Source of the DNA: SABI01 sp963678555
Lineage (GTDB): Bacteria > Spirochaetota > Spirochaetia > Sphaerochaetales > Sphaerochaetaceae
DNA: 64,000 bases
Direction: 5' to 3'
Assembly: GCA_963678555.2 (NCBI GenBank)
Contig: OY782871.2
Coordinates: 1-64,000 of the forward strand
Part shown: piece by piece, positions 17,166 through 25,546 of the stretch
Numbering within the stretch: position 1 is the stretch's first letter
How the letters are laid out: each line of letters begins with the position of its first letter
Translations under genes and position numbers: made by a program
The notes under the pieces: model-generated
The model's input: only the letters and a program-made list of their open reading frames with translations
Databases searched by the model: none
What the model was told of the DNA's origin: nothing

Positions 17166-19076
17166 CTGGCGTTGAGCAGTTGGTAGTACAAGGAATCTGA
17201 GCTAATTCATCTTTTAAAAGGAATTAGATCAGCCTTTCCCGAAATCAATTTGTACTACACCTTTGAATCGACTTCCAAGACCTTGGCAGGGACCTTCAGT
17301 GAGAGCTTCGAGAACAGTTCCTTCGCCTCATCAGAGATCTGCGAAGTGTACCAGAGCGTTGAGCTCTTCGCCTCAATCAGTCCTGCGGTAATATCGTCAA
17401 GTGTTCGGGAGATCGAGAACCAGGTCTTTCCTGTTTTCTCTTCAGCGTATCGGACCAGTACCATTGCCATCCAGCAGATGAGGATGTGCGAGCGGATCCG
17501 GTCATCCAGCCTGTGGTACACAGGCCGGATCTCAAGCACATTCTTCATGTCCCGGAATACCCGCTCAATTTCGAACAGCTGCTTGTACCCCATGGCAACA
17601 TCGTCAGCATCGAGATTCATGTTGGAGGTGCTCACCAGGAACTTCCCATCAAGGAGTTTCTCGGATGCTATCTTCGCTTTATCTATCTTGAGCACTCCAC
17701 CCTTCGTCTGAATGATGTATCGGCCGAAGGTCCCATGGGAACGAAGAGAACAGGCGGCTTTTGTATGATCCTTTCCTTTCAGCTGGGAAAGCTTTTCAAG
17801 CCTGCTTTTTGTTTCATCAACAATACTGTCACGAACGAGACGATCACGTTTTTCAGCATCAGGATTCTTCACGATGACAAATCGTCTCTCGGTTGCCAGA
17901 CCTTCATCCATGACCACGTTCTTTATCTGTAGTCCGTTATCGAGGGTACGGTATCGTCCTTTTCGATGCAGCGCTTCGACAGCAACACCTTCAGAGCCGC
18001 TGCGGAGCTTCTCACCGAGAATGAAGTCACCACATTCTCTCAAGAGTACTTTACGATTCTCAGCACTATTGAATCCGGCATCCCCTACCAGGATGACCTT
18101 GCCAAGGTTCCACTGGCCAAGGTCACTTTTCACCTGGTCGACGATCTTCTGGTCACTGGTATTGCCGGGAAAGGTCCAGCATCTGATGGGAATACCCTGT
18201 TTCGTGACAGCAAACGCTATGGAGACGAGAGGAAGCTCCGGATGATTGTCCTTGCTCCTTCCCCGTTTGAGAAGTCCTGAGGGACTGTCATCAACATCAC
18301 ATTCGAAGTAGGTGTTCGTCGTATCCAGAAATACCAGATCGAGTTCCAGCTTGGCTTCCTTCGCAACGGAAGTGAACACTGCATGCTGTACCTGTTCATC
18401 CGACTCGACCAGAAGGTCCATCGCCCGGTAGAGGTTGTGAACATCTACGTTCTTGAGTCCGGGTACAAGAACTTTCCTCTCTACCCAATGCTCGATGGAG
18501 AGTTTGGAACCGGGTGAGACGATACGTGCCGCCACCATGGCGAAGATCATTCGCTCGATAGGGGTTCGGAACTTTCTGTCTTCAACGAGAGAGGAGATTG
18601 CCTTTCCCATGCCGAGATGGTTCCACAGTTCATTGAGAAACCAGATGAGGCCGACTTCCCGGGACCGGAGAAACTGGAATCCTTTATCGGTACTTGAAAT
18701 CTCCCTGTCGGCATACGGAGTGAGGGCATCGAGCATATCAGAAACGAAGGCAGAAGAGATGAGATCCTCACGACCGAGCTTGAGAATGATGTCCGTCTTC
18801 ACTTTTCCTGAAGGATCCCGTCGATTATGGACGAGCTGGAGGTAGGTGTAGGACTTGCCGTTCTGGTTTACTTTGCTTTTTCTTACAAACATTGTACTAC
18901 ATATTTTACTGCAATACGCAAAATATGTAAACAATTATTACATTATTATGTAAAATTATTGTACTACACGAAAACCCTGATTGTTTGACAGCTCCTGACC
19001 AGACAATTCTTTTCAGCTTATAGATTAGAACAGGTTCTGCACATTCATGTTTGTACTACATTTTGTACAACGCCAG
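17166..19076 (-). mobile_element. IS1634-family element B inside istB
   Basis: 1,911 bp with ends CTGGCGTTG/CAACGCCAG and a 5-bp target duplication CTGTA (17161-17165 and 19077-19081; the next base C also matches). TTGTACTAC or its complement recurs in both termini (about 17191, 17250, 18891, 18959, 19051), possibly transposase binding sites. It carries one intact transposase gene. Confidence 0.85.
17255..18892 (-). CDS. IS1634-family transposase B
   Basis: 545 aa from MFVRKSKVNQNGK at 18892; an ATG 42 bases upstream is less likely because the family begins at this point. DDE transposase: Asp in LVFLDTTNTYFE, Asp in ILVGDAGFNSAEN, and the YxxLxxxE...K element YKQLFEIERVFRDMK, followed by RPVYHRLDDRIRSHI, a hallmark of IS1634 members. 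Uninterrupted and probably functional. Confidence 0.9.
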   Translation of the reverse strand: MFVRKSKVNQNGKSYTYLQLVHNRRDPSGKVKTDIILKLGREDLISSAFVSDMLDALTPYADREISSTDKGFQFLRSREVGLIWFLNELWNHLGMGKAISSLVEDRKFRTPIERMIFAMVAARIVSPGSKLSIEHWVERKVLVPGLKNVDVHNLYRAMDLLVESDEQVQHAVFTSVAKEAKLELDLVFLDTTNTYFECDVDDSPSGLLKRGRSKDNHPELPLVSIAFAVTKQGIPIRCWTFPGNTSDQKIVDQVKSDLGQWNLGKVILVGDAGFNSAENRKVLLRECGDFILGEKLRSGSEGVAVEALHRKGRYRTLDNGLQIKNVVMDEGLATERRFVIVKNPDAEKRDRLVRDSIVDETKSRLEKLSQLKGKDHTKAACSLRSHGTFGRYIIQTKGGVLKIDKAKIASEKLLDGKFLVSTSNMNLDADDVAMGYKQLFEIERVFRDMKNVLEIRPVYHRLDDRIRSHILICWMAMVLVRYAEEKTGKTWFSISRTLDDITAGLIEAKSSTLWYTSQISDEAKELFSKLSLKVPAKVLEVDSKV

Positions 19077-19397
19077 CTGTACATCGAAGATAAGAAGAAG
19101 TATTCACGGAAGTTGAGGTACTTTCAGCGCCTGCCGGTATTAATACTTGATGACTGGCTGATGTTTCCAATTCATAATCAGGTGAAGGAATCTATTCTTC
19201 TCGATCTTATCGAGGAGAGGTATGGAACAGCGACGACCATCGTGTGTTCTCAAGTCGATCCTGACGATTGGAGTGACCGTTTTTCTGGCTATACGATCGG
19301 TAATGCGATAACAAGCAGGGTAATCTCAAATGGATTTACTCTCGTCATTCAGAGTGAACAGGATCTACGCCAAACGAAGTATCCTGGCGTATTGTGA
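19077..19397 (+). pseudogene. istB: istB helper ATPase, 3' part
   Basis: Continuation of istB: LYIEDKKKYSRKLRYF, the Walker B PVLILDDWLM and the C-terminal block TTIVCSQVDPDDW...GNAITSRVISNGFTLVIQ. All conserved IstB segments are present once the IS1634-like element is removed. Confidence 0.85.
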
Positions 19398-19505
19398 AAT
19401 ATGTTCGACCGGCGGGGAAGACTTCCCGCTGGCTCAATTCTTAGCGTATTGCCTGGCTCAATTTTTACGGAACAGTGGCTCAGTCACGCCGTAATCTCCA
19501 ATCCA

Positions 19506-20234
19506 CATCTGATGCGATTCCCGTCTCAGATTCCGCTTGATGAGAAAGAAGTGATCTGATTGTGCGAGTACCCGGATGGTATCGTACGCATCGTGACCAC
19601 TATCCAGCCGATAGAGTACAGGATGAGTAAGAGATAACTCCTTGAGCTTGTCGATTGTTCGCAGGAGATACTCAGGCGCTCCTTTCTGACTATGCTGCTT
19701 TCCCGGTCTCAGTTCCTGATCGAGCATATAGCCGTCCGTTCCGATATAGGTGAATATGGGAGCAAACCCGTCATGTCCCTTATAGGTGTAGCTGACTCCT
19801 TCTTTATGAGAATCGCTATTGTCCATCGGGGATACATCGACATCAACGGGAATGTATGTACCGAAAGAGCATGTAAGCGGTGTGAAAAATGCTCGTTTCA
19901 ACAGGTTTAGATGAACGATATCGAGGTATTCGTGAATCTCCTTTTTGCATTTCCTCGCTCCGGTTTCCAGATACAGTCTGATGGTTTCGGGGGAATACAC
20001 TTTTGGTAGCTCCAGAGCTTCTCGAAACAGTGTGTCATTTCGGAATTGTTCGATTTCAGCGAACCTGGTCCTCCCTTGAATCTGAAGTCCTGCCAACGAG
20101 GTCAATGCTCTACGGGTAGTTTCAGGGATGACAGTCGATGATGTAGTAAGTTCGATGGCAGAAAAAATCTTCCCTGCGAGGACGATACCCCCTGTGCTTG
20201 ATAGTGTATCTGGTGTAGAATTAAGGCCGATCAA
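19506..20234 (-). pseudogene. IS1380-family transposase, N-terminal part
   Basis: About 245 codons from the TTG at 20234, six bases after AGGAGGG; the GTG at 20240 overlaps that ribosome site and is unlikely. The N-terminal IS1380 DDE core is recognisable: VDVDVSPMDNSDSHKEGV with the first Asp, and LYRLDSGHDAYDT with the second. The frame is broken by the IS21 insertion after HQMW, and the rest is at 11721-12303. The intact protein would be about 440 aa, normal for the family. Confidence 0.85.
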
Positions 20235-20357
20235 GTTCACCCTCCTGGTGTTTTTTGTGTTGTCGTTAACTCATTATACACCATTTGGTTGGACTTGATT
20301 TTCTTATTTTCTATACGGATTCAGGATTTATTCTAAAGTTAAAGTAAAAAAAGCAAA

Positions 20358-21824
20358 ATGAGTGACAATATAAATAAAAAAATTACTTCTAGCATGGCTT
20401 GGACTTATATGGAACGTATTATGGCGCAGAGCGTTTCTCTTATTGTTTCGATTGTACTCGCTCGCTTGCTGGAACCGAAGCATTTCGGAATTATTGCAAT
20501 AGTAACCATATTAATAGCCTTTTCCGACGTGTTTGTACGCGGTGGCTTTGGGAACGCTTTGGTACAGAAGAAAGATGCGGATGAGCTCGATTTTAATTCA
20601 ATTTTCTATTTGAGCTTTACTTTAGCGTGGTTGTTCTACGCAGTTTTATATTTCGTTGCACCGTTTATCGCTGATTTCTATGAAATGCATCAGCTTACGG
20701 CAGTGATTAGGATCATGGCGTTCAGATTGCCGCTCGCGGGAATAAATACTATTCAGCAGGCGTATATCCAGCGCTATATGCAGTTTAAAAAATTTTTTTT
20801 TGCTACAGTTGGAGGAACCGTGGTATCAGCCGTGGTTGGTATTGCCATGGCATATTTGGGTTTCGGCATATGGGCGCTCGTAGCTCAATACTTGACGAAT
20901 ACTATTATAAATACGATTGTCCTATTTTGTATTGATGGATGGCGTCCTCAACTCATGTTTTCACTAGCAAAGGTTAAACAGTTGTTTGGATTCGCTTTTA
21001 ATGTTCTACTAACCCAGTTTTTCTTTACATTAGAGAGCAATATTCGGGATTTAATTATTGGGAAACAGTTTGGTTCCTCCGACCTAGCATTTTTTAATTC
21101 GGGGAAAAAGTTTCCCAACATTCTTGTTTCTAATCTAAATTCTTCCATAGCAAAGGTTTTATTGCCGGCTTTTTCAGAATATCAGGACGATAGGGAGCGG
21201 ATTTGTCATATGCTGGAGCGATATATTGGAATATCTTTCTTTGTTCTGAGTCCACTACTCATTGGGTTGATGGTGGTGTCTCGGCCACTAGTATCAGTAC
21301 TCCTGACTGATAAATGGCTTGATAGCGTCCCCTTCATGCAAATATACTGTATCGTCTACCTTACGCGGCCGTTTGAAAGTTCCTGCCATCAGGCAATACT
21401 TGCAATTGGGGATAGCAAAACAGTATTGCGCATTATTATCATTCTTAATATTATATCGCTTATTGGGGTTCTTTTTGCTGTATTCTACTTTGAAAACGTA
21501 TTGCTGATTGCATGGATAAGCCTGCTGACTGCGCTCATAAGTACAGGGTTCTTTATGCGGCAAATTTCAAAGGCTTTTAAATTTAGAGTAATTGATCAAT
21601 TCAAGCCAATGTTCCCTGCGTTGAGCTTAAGTGTGGCAATGGGATTAATTGTATACGCTGTTCAATATATCGGCTTAAATAATACGCTTACTATTGTTAT
21701 TCAAGTATCGCTTGGGGTGACGGTTTATATCGTAGGTGCAATGATATTCCGCATTGACAGTCTGCAGTATTTGTTAGGTTTGGTAAAAAAATATGGCGCT
21801 TCAGGAAAGAAGGTGGGAAGATAG
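20358..21824 (+). CDS. Oligosaccharide flippase (Wzx-like), tail replaced by ISL3
   Basis: 488 aa polytopic membrane protein with the N-terminal pattern KITSSMAWTYMERIMAQSVSLIVSIVLARLL split over residues 7-37, typical of polysaccharide flippases of the MOP superfamily. About 12-14 hydrophobic segments run to the C-terminus. The last eight residues (GASGKKVG and following) are encoded by ISL3: the insertion follows LVKKY, and joining across it gives FEKA and a stop about four codons later, so the protein is nearly full length and may still function. It is notably AT-richer than the polysaccharide genes at 53-58 kb, suggesting separate acquisition. Confidence 0.85.
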   Translation: MSDNINKKITSSMAWTYMERIMAQSVSLIVSIVLARLLEPKHFGIIAIVTILIAFSDVFVRGGFGNALVQKKDADELDFNSIFYLSFTLAWLFYAVLYFVAPFIADFYEMHQLTAVIRIMAFRLPLAGINTIQQAYIQRYMQFKKFFFATVGGTVVSAVVGIAMAYLGFGIWALVAQYLTNTIINTIVLFCIDGWRPQLMFSLAKVKQLFGFAFNVLLTQFFFTLESNIRDLIIGKQFGSSDLAFFNSGKKFPNILVSNLNSSIAKVLLPAFSEYQDDRERICHMLERYIGISFFVLSPLLIGLMVVSRPLVSVLLTDKWLDSVPFMQIYCIVYLTRPFESSCHQAILAIGDSKTVLRIIIILNIISLIGVLFAVFYFENVLLIAWISLLTALISTGFFMRQISKAFKFRVIDQFKPMFPALSLSVAMGLIVYAVQYIGLNNTLTIVIQVSLGVTVYIVGAMIFRIDSLQYLLGLVKKYGASGKKVGR

Positions 21825-23106
21825 AGAAATAGGAAGGAACATGATAAGCTCAGGAAATGAGCGAAACACTAGAGAAATTCTATGAACATCTATTGGGAAT
21901 AGAAGAGCCTTGGGTGGTGAGAAGCATCAATAGAGACAGCGTCAGTAGAGAAGTAACTGTCCTAGTTGAATACAGCCGTGAGGAAGAGCTTCTTTGTCCG
22001 GAATGTGGTTGTGCTGGGGTGCTTCATGATCATAGAACGAGACGATGGAGACACTTGGATTCCTGCAATCACAAAACGATCATAGAAGCTTCAGTGCCAC
22101 GAGTACGTTGTAAGGAACATGGCGTGAAACAGCTGGCGGTCAGCTGGGCAGAAAGGAACTCCAGGTTCACCATAGAGTTTGAAAGAGCAGTTCTTGTATG
22201 GCTGCAGGATGATTCAATAAAGACCGTAGCGGCTAATTTTGACCTCTCCTGGGATCAGGTGGATGGGATCATGCAGCGAGCAGTAAAGAGGGGGCTTGAG
22301 CGCCGAGCTATGAGCAGCCCTGAGCACATAGGGATAGATGAGACGTCGTTCCAGAAACGACATGAGTATGTAACAGTTATCCTGGATAAAGACCAGGATG
22401 CAGTGATTGATGTTCTCGACAACCGAAGGTCAGCGACGCTGAAGAAATGGTTCAGAGAGCAGGAATGTAGCGATTTCAGTGATGTGAAGAGCATTACGAT
22501 GGATATGTGGGATCCGTTCATCAAAGCAGTAAGCGAGAGTTTTGATGATGCAGAGACTAAGATATCCTTTGATCGGTTTCATGTGGCAAGCCACTTTGCG
22601 AAAGCTCTCGATAAAGTGAGAGCTCGAGAACACCGAGAACTGGCTGGGGATAGCCCTTTGAGCAGAAGCAAGCATCATTGGCTGAGGAACTCTGATCGTA
22701 CTGATAACCGTTCGAGTAGGAGAAGGCAGTTTATGAGTCTTACAAAGCTGAATCTGAAGACTGCTCGGGCATGGAGAATCAAAGAGGCAGCTTCCCTATT
22801 ATGGAATTACCGGTATATGGGAGTTGCCCGAAAACGTTGGATCCAACTGCTGGGATGGATCAGTCGCAGTAGGTTGGAGCCGATGATACAAGTTGGAAAG
22901 ACGATACGTCGGTATCTTTGGGGAATCCTGAACGCTATCAAGCACAAGGTGAACAATAGTATGCTGGAAGCGAAGAATACAAGGATTCAGAGAATCAAGA
23001 AAATAGCGTGTGGTTATCGCAGTAGGGAGAGGTTCAAAACAGCCATTCTTTTTCATTTAGGTAAGCTGGATTTGATGCCTTCTCCCACACGATAGTCGGA
23101 AGCGCC
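21795..23106 (+). mobile_element. ISL3-family element with 8-bp target duplication
   Basis: 1,312 bp, ends GGCGCTTC and GAAGCGCC, flanked by exact 8-bp direct repeats AAAAATAT (21787-21794 and 23107-23114). The 8-bp duplication and terminal sequence fit ISL3. It carries one intact transposase gene, so the insertion is probably recent. Confidence 0.9.
21857..23095 (+). CDS. ISL3-family transposase
   Basis: 412 aa. An N-terminal zinc-finger-like segment (CPECGCAG near residue 40, CKEHG near 78) precedes the DDE domain of ISL3: IGIDETSFQKRHEYVTV with the first Asp, ITMDMWDPF with the second, and a C-terminal NNSMLEAKNTRIQRIKK segment with the Glu. No interruptions. It occupies nearly the whole IS. 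Confidence 0.93.
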   Translation: MSETLEKFYEHLLGIEEPWVVRSINRDSVSREVTVLVEYSREEELLCPECGCAGVLHDHRTRRWRHLDSCNHKTIIEASVPRVRCKEHGVKQLAVSWAERNSRFTIEFERAVLVWLQDDSIKTVAANFDLSWDQVDGIMQRAVKRGLERRAMSSPEHIGIDETSFQKRHEYVTVILDKDQDAVIDVLDNRRSATLKKWFREQECSDFSDVKSITMDMWDPFIKAVSESFDDAETKISFDRFHVASHFAKALDKVRAREHRELAGDSPLSRSKHHWLRNSDRTDNRSSRRRQFMSLTKLNLKTARAWRIKEAASLLWNYRYMGVARKRWIQLLGWISRSRLEPMIQVGKTIRRYLWGILNAIKHKVNNSMLEAKNTRIQRIKKIACGYRSRERFKTAILFHLGKLDLMPSPTR

Positions 23107-23219
23107 AAAAATATTTTGAAAAGGCTTAGACTATATCGGTAGTGAATTCTATGTTCGCTCATTCATGGATGAATCGTACATCCTGAATTTCTCGATTTTT
23201 GTACATAGAAGTTTACTGG

Positions 23220-24947
23220 CTACACAGTCACCAGCCCATGCTTCACTTTCCGCTTGAATAATTCCTGCTCAACCAGCTTCGGAATGTCGTCTCTCAGCTC
23301 GGAGGCCTTGGCAACGCGGAAGATGTAGAACAGTTTCTGAGTTTCGATGGGGAGGTCACTCCAGTGTCCCTTGTCGAAAGTCTTTCCAACAGGTTTGCGC
23401 CACTTGGCACTGAAGATCTCATCTCTCAGATCCTGAAAGGAATACCTGTCACCAAGAAGATACTCATCCATCCTTCGCCTGATGGTCATCTCGAGAATGG
23501 TGCTCAGGAATACCAGGAAGATCTTTCCTTCAAGATGCTCTTCGAGACTGTGCCTCGGGCGTCTCATGCGGGTCTTGTAGGCCTCATAATCCTTCTCGAT
23601 GTAATCCCGGTTCTGAGTGAGTGCGTACACACGCTCAGCAGTTAATCCGACAGGACCAAGATAGCCGAAGAAACCGCACTCGTTCATTTTCTTACGTTGA
23701 GCTTCCTTATCGTGTTCTATAGAGATGGCCTGACCCTTCGCATCTTTCTCAATACGATAGTGCTTCCCGTAGAAATTGTTCGGTGATGAAAGCTCCGGGT
23801 TCTTCTGCAATGAAAGAAGTCCTTCTGCGAACTTTTTTGAAAGCTTCTGTCTCTCATCCATCAGCTTCTCGGGATTCAGGAAGAGATAGAGACACAGCTC
23901 ATATGAATTCGGTCCCCTGCCTCTCCTTGGAGCATCAATAGTAATTACTTTGGACCAGACATGCATCCCGATCGGCAGACAGAAGTTCTCTGTATCGTGA
24001 ATGACCTCGGAAGCCTCCTGGATCGCATCACGGTAGAATCCTGCAGTAAGAGGAAGACCGATAAGAAATCTGAAGGTGCTACTGAGCATCGTCTTCACAT
24101 TGTCCAGTGAGTAGAAACCTCTGTCCATCAGAAGGATGGTTCCTTTTCGGAACTCTGCACTCTTCAGTTCCTTGAGCGTCGTGTCGAGAATACTTTTATC
24201 AGAGTAGTTTCCAGGAAGAGACCGGTAATACAGAGGGATCCCTGTCACATTGTCACAGATCATCAGAAGGTTGATCTGCTGCATGTGATCATGTTCCTTG
24301 TTCTTTCCGTACTTCGCAGCTTCCAGCATCGCTGAGTATGTTGAAAGAGAAGTCGTATCCAGTGCGCAGACGATCATCTCCTCCAGGGGAGAATCTCCAT
24401 GCATTCGTCTCTCGAAATCAGTGAAGAACCGCTGGGTTGAAGCAGGATCGACTGCTTTGATTGCCTGAGTGATCGAGTATTCGGTGGGCGCATCTACAAA
24501 GGTGTGCCAGCATACATCATGGAAATGCTTCGGACGGTATAAAGCTCTGTCGGGGTAACTCATCATCGACTCGACGATGGTGAGCATCATTCTCCATTGT
24601 TCAGGGAACACCTTCTTGAGAGACTGGAGAAGTCCGGTCTGTTTTGCACTCGCTTCCAGCAGTGCGATGAAACCGTACATCTTCAACTCCTGGACATCAA
24701 CAGCTCCTCGAACATAGGGAGCATAGTAGGGCTCACTTACCAGACCGGAGGACAACTGCTCTTCAGAGGAGAACGAAAGGAAGGTCTTATTGGGTTCAAA
24801 TTCCCCCTTGCTGTCGATCTTACCGATGCATTTTTTCTCAACTTTTGGATGTTTTTGTCCCGGAACGTAGATCGATCGACCCCAGTAGAGGTAGGTGACC
24901 CCATTTTTCTTGTTTTTATGTCGAATAACTCTGTTTTCAGCACTCAT
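23220..24947 (-). CDS. IS4-superfamily transposase (IS element C)
   Basis: 575 aa DDE transposase of the DDE_Tnp_1 type. Asp in CALDTTSLSTY, Asp in ILLMDRGFYS and the E-K element NRDYIEKDYEAYK are present; the Tyr of the usual YREK pattern is not at its expected position. The ATG lies inside a 32-bp perfect palindrome (24943-24974), so the mRNA start would fold into a hairpin. No ribosome site is evident. IS ends could not be set: probably near 23.2 kb and 25.0 kb. Confidence 0.85.
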   Translation of the reverse strand: MSAENRVIRHKNKKNGVTYLYWGRSIYVPGQKHPKVEKKCIGKIDSKGEFEPNKTFLSFSSEEQLSSGLVSEPYYAPYVRGAVDVQELKMYGFIALLEASAKQTGLLQSLKKVFPEQWRMMLTIVESMMSYPDRALYRPKHFHDVCWHTFVDAPTEYSITQAIKAVDPASTQRFFTDFERRMHGDSPLEEMIVCALDTTSLSTYSAMLEAAKYGKNKEHDHMQQINLLMICDNVTGIPLYYRSLPGNYSDKSILDTTLKELKSAEFRKGTILLMDRGFYSLDNVKTMLSSTFRFLIGLPLTAGFYRDAIQEASEVIHDTENFCLPIGMHVWSKVITIDAPRRGRGPNSYELCLYLFLNPEKLMDERQKLSKKFAEGLLSLQKNPELSSPNNFYGKHYRIEKDAKGQAISIEHDKEAQRKKMNECGFFGYLGPVGLTAERVYALTQNRDYIEKDYEAYKTRMRRPRHSLEEHLEGKIFLVFLSTILEMTIRRRMDEYLLGDRYSFQDLRDEIFSAKWRKPVGKTFDKGHWSDLPIETQKLFYIFRVAKASELRDDIPKLVEQELFKRKVKHGLVTV

Positions 24948-24974
24948 ATATGTATAACATTATACATATATGAG
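24943..24974. repeat. 32-bp palindrome across a transposase start codon
   Basis: Perfect 15-bp arms (CTCATATATGTATAA and its complement) with a two-base centre. It spans the start codon and leader of the transposase at 23220-24947. It could be a transposase binding site, or an RNA hairpin that hides the start, as known for IS elements guarding against read-through expression. Confidence 0.8.
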
Positions 24975-25094
24975 AAAGTAAAGTCAAGCCGAATGAATAG
25001 GATTAACTCCAATAATAGAAAATAGTTATAGCCCACATTCCTCACCCCTTTTCCATAGAGATTGAGGTATTTTTATGACGATGGAAAAAAAGCT

Positions 25095-25475
25095 TTAGAG
25101 CGGGTGCTCTGTCAGGAAGAGAGTTGCCTCATATGCTTCCTGAGCGAGTTTCTTCATCTGCTCGGTGATGTGCTCTAAATCTCTTCTGTTATCAATCCAT
25201 TCCTGAAGAATGGTTGCCTGTTTCTGTGAGAGTGAACGCGAGACAGTCTTACCACCCTTTTTTGTCGTCCAATAGAAATAGGGGCCATGTTTAGCCTCGG
25301 GATTGGTATGGCAGGGACAGGAGGGTTTTCCGCACGTCAGCATTCTCTTCGAAATCGTTCCGGGCCAGATGAACCCAATAAAACTCAGCTGTTGAGCAAG
25401 TTCCTGTTGTTTTTCTTGTAAAGAGTGAAGTTTCTCCTGTGCCACTTCAGTGGTCATTTCTTGACTCGTGCTCAT
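25095..25475 (-). CDS. DUF6788-like IS accessory protein
   Basis: 126 aa. An N-terminal coiled coil (residues 10-35) is followed by a Cys-rich block MLTCGKPSCPCH and HGPYFYWTTKKGGKT, a pattern of small proteins annotated as DUF6788 that commonly sit beside IS1634-type transposases. It is divergent from the transposase at 25547, with about 70 bases of shared control sequence that includes hairpins around 25488-25500 and 25517-25533. Function unknown; the Cys/His cluster suggests metal or nucleic-acid binding. Confidence 0.7.
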   Translation of the reverse strand: MSTSQEMTTEVAQEKLHSLQEKQQELAQQLSFIGFIWPGTISKRMLTCGKPSCPCHTNPEAKHGPYFYWTTKKGGKTVSRSLSQKQATILQEWIDNRRDLEHITEQMKKLAQEAYEATLFLTEHPL

Positions 25476-25546
25476 TCCTACTGTATAATACTGTAGGATT
25501 GTTTGTCAGTCAAGACCGATTACACAATCGGTTCGGGAGGATGCTC

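Larger units (their letters stand above)
12309..19500 (+). mobile_element. IS21-family element carrying three further insertions
   Basis: Ends are TGGAGATTACG on the left and its complement on the right (5'-TG...CA-3' as in IS21), extended by TGAGCCACTGTTCCG and internal GAGCCAC repeats, a multi-repeat terminus typical of the family. The flanking 5-bp direct repeat ATCCA is at 12304-12308 and 19501-19505. It carries istA (with an internal deletion) and istB, interrupted by IS4-superfamily elements at 12762-16180 (which holds an IS30) and 17166-19076. It lies inside an IS1380 transposase gene. Confidence 0.85.
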
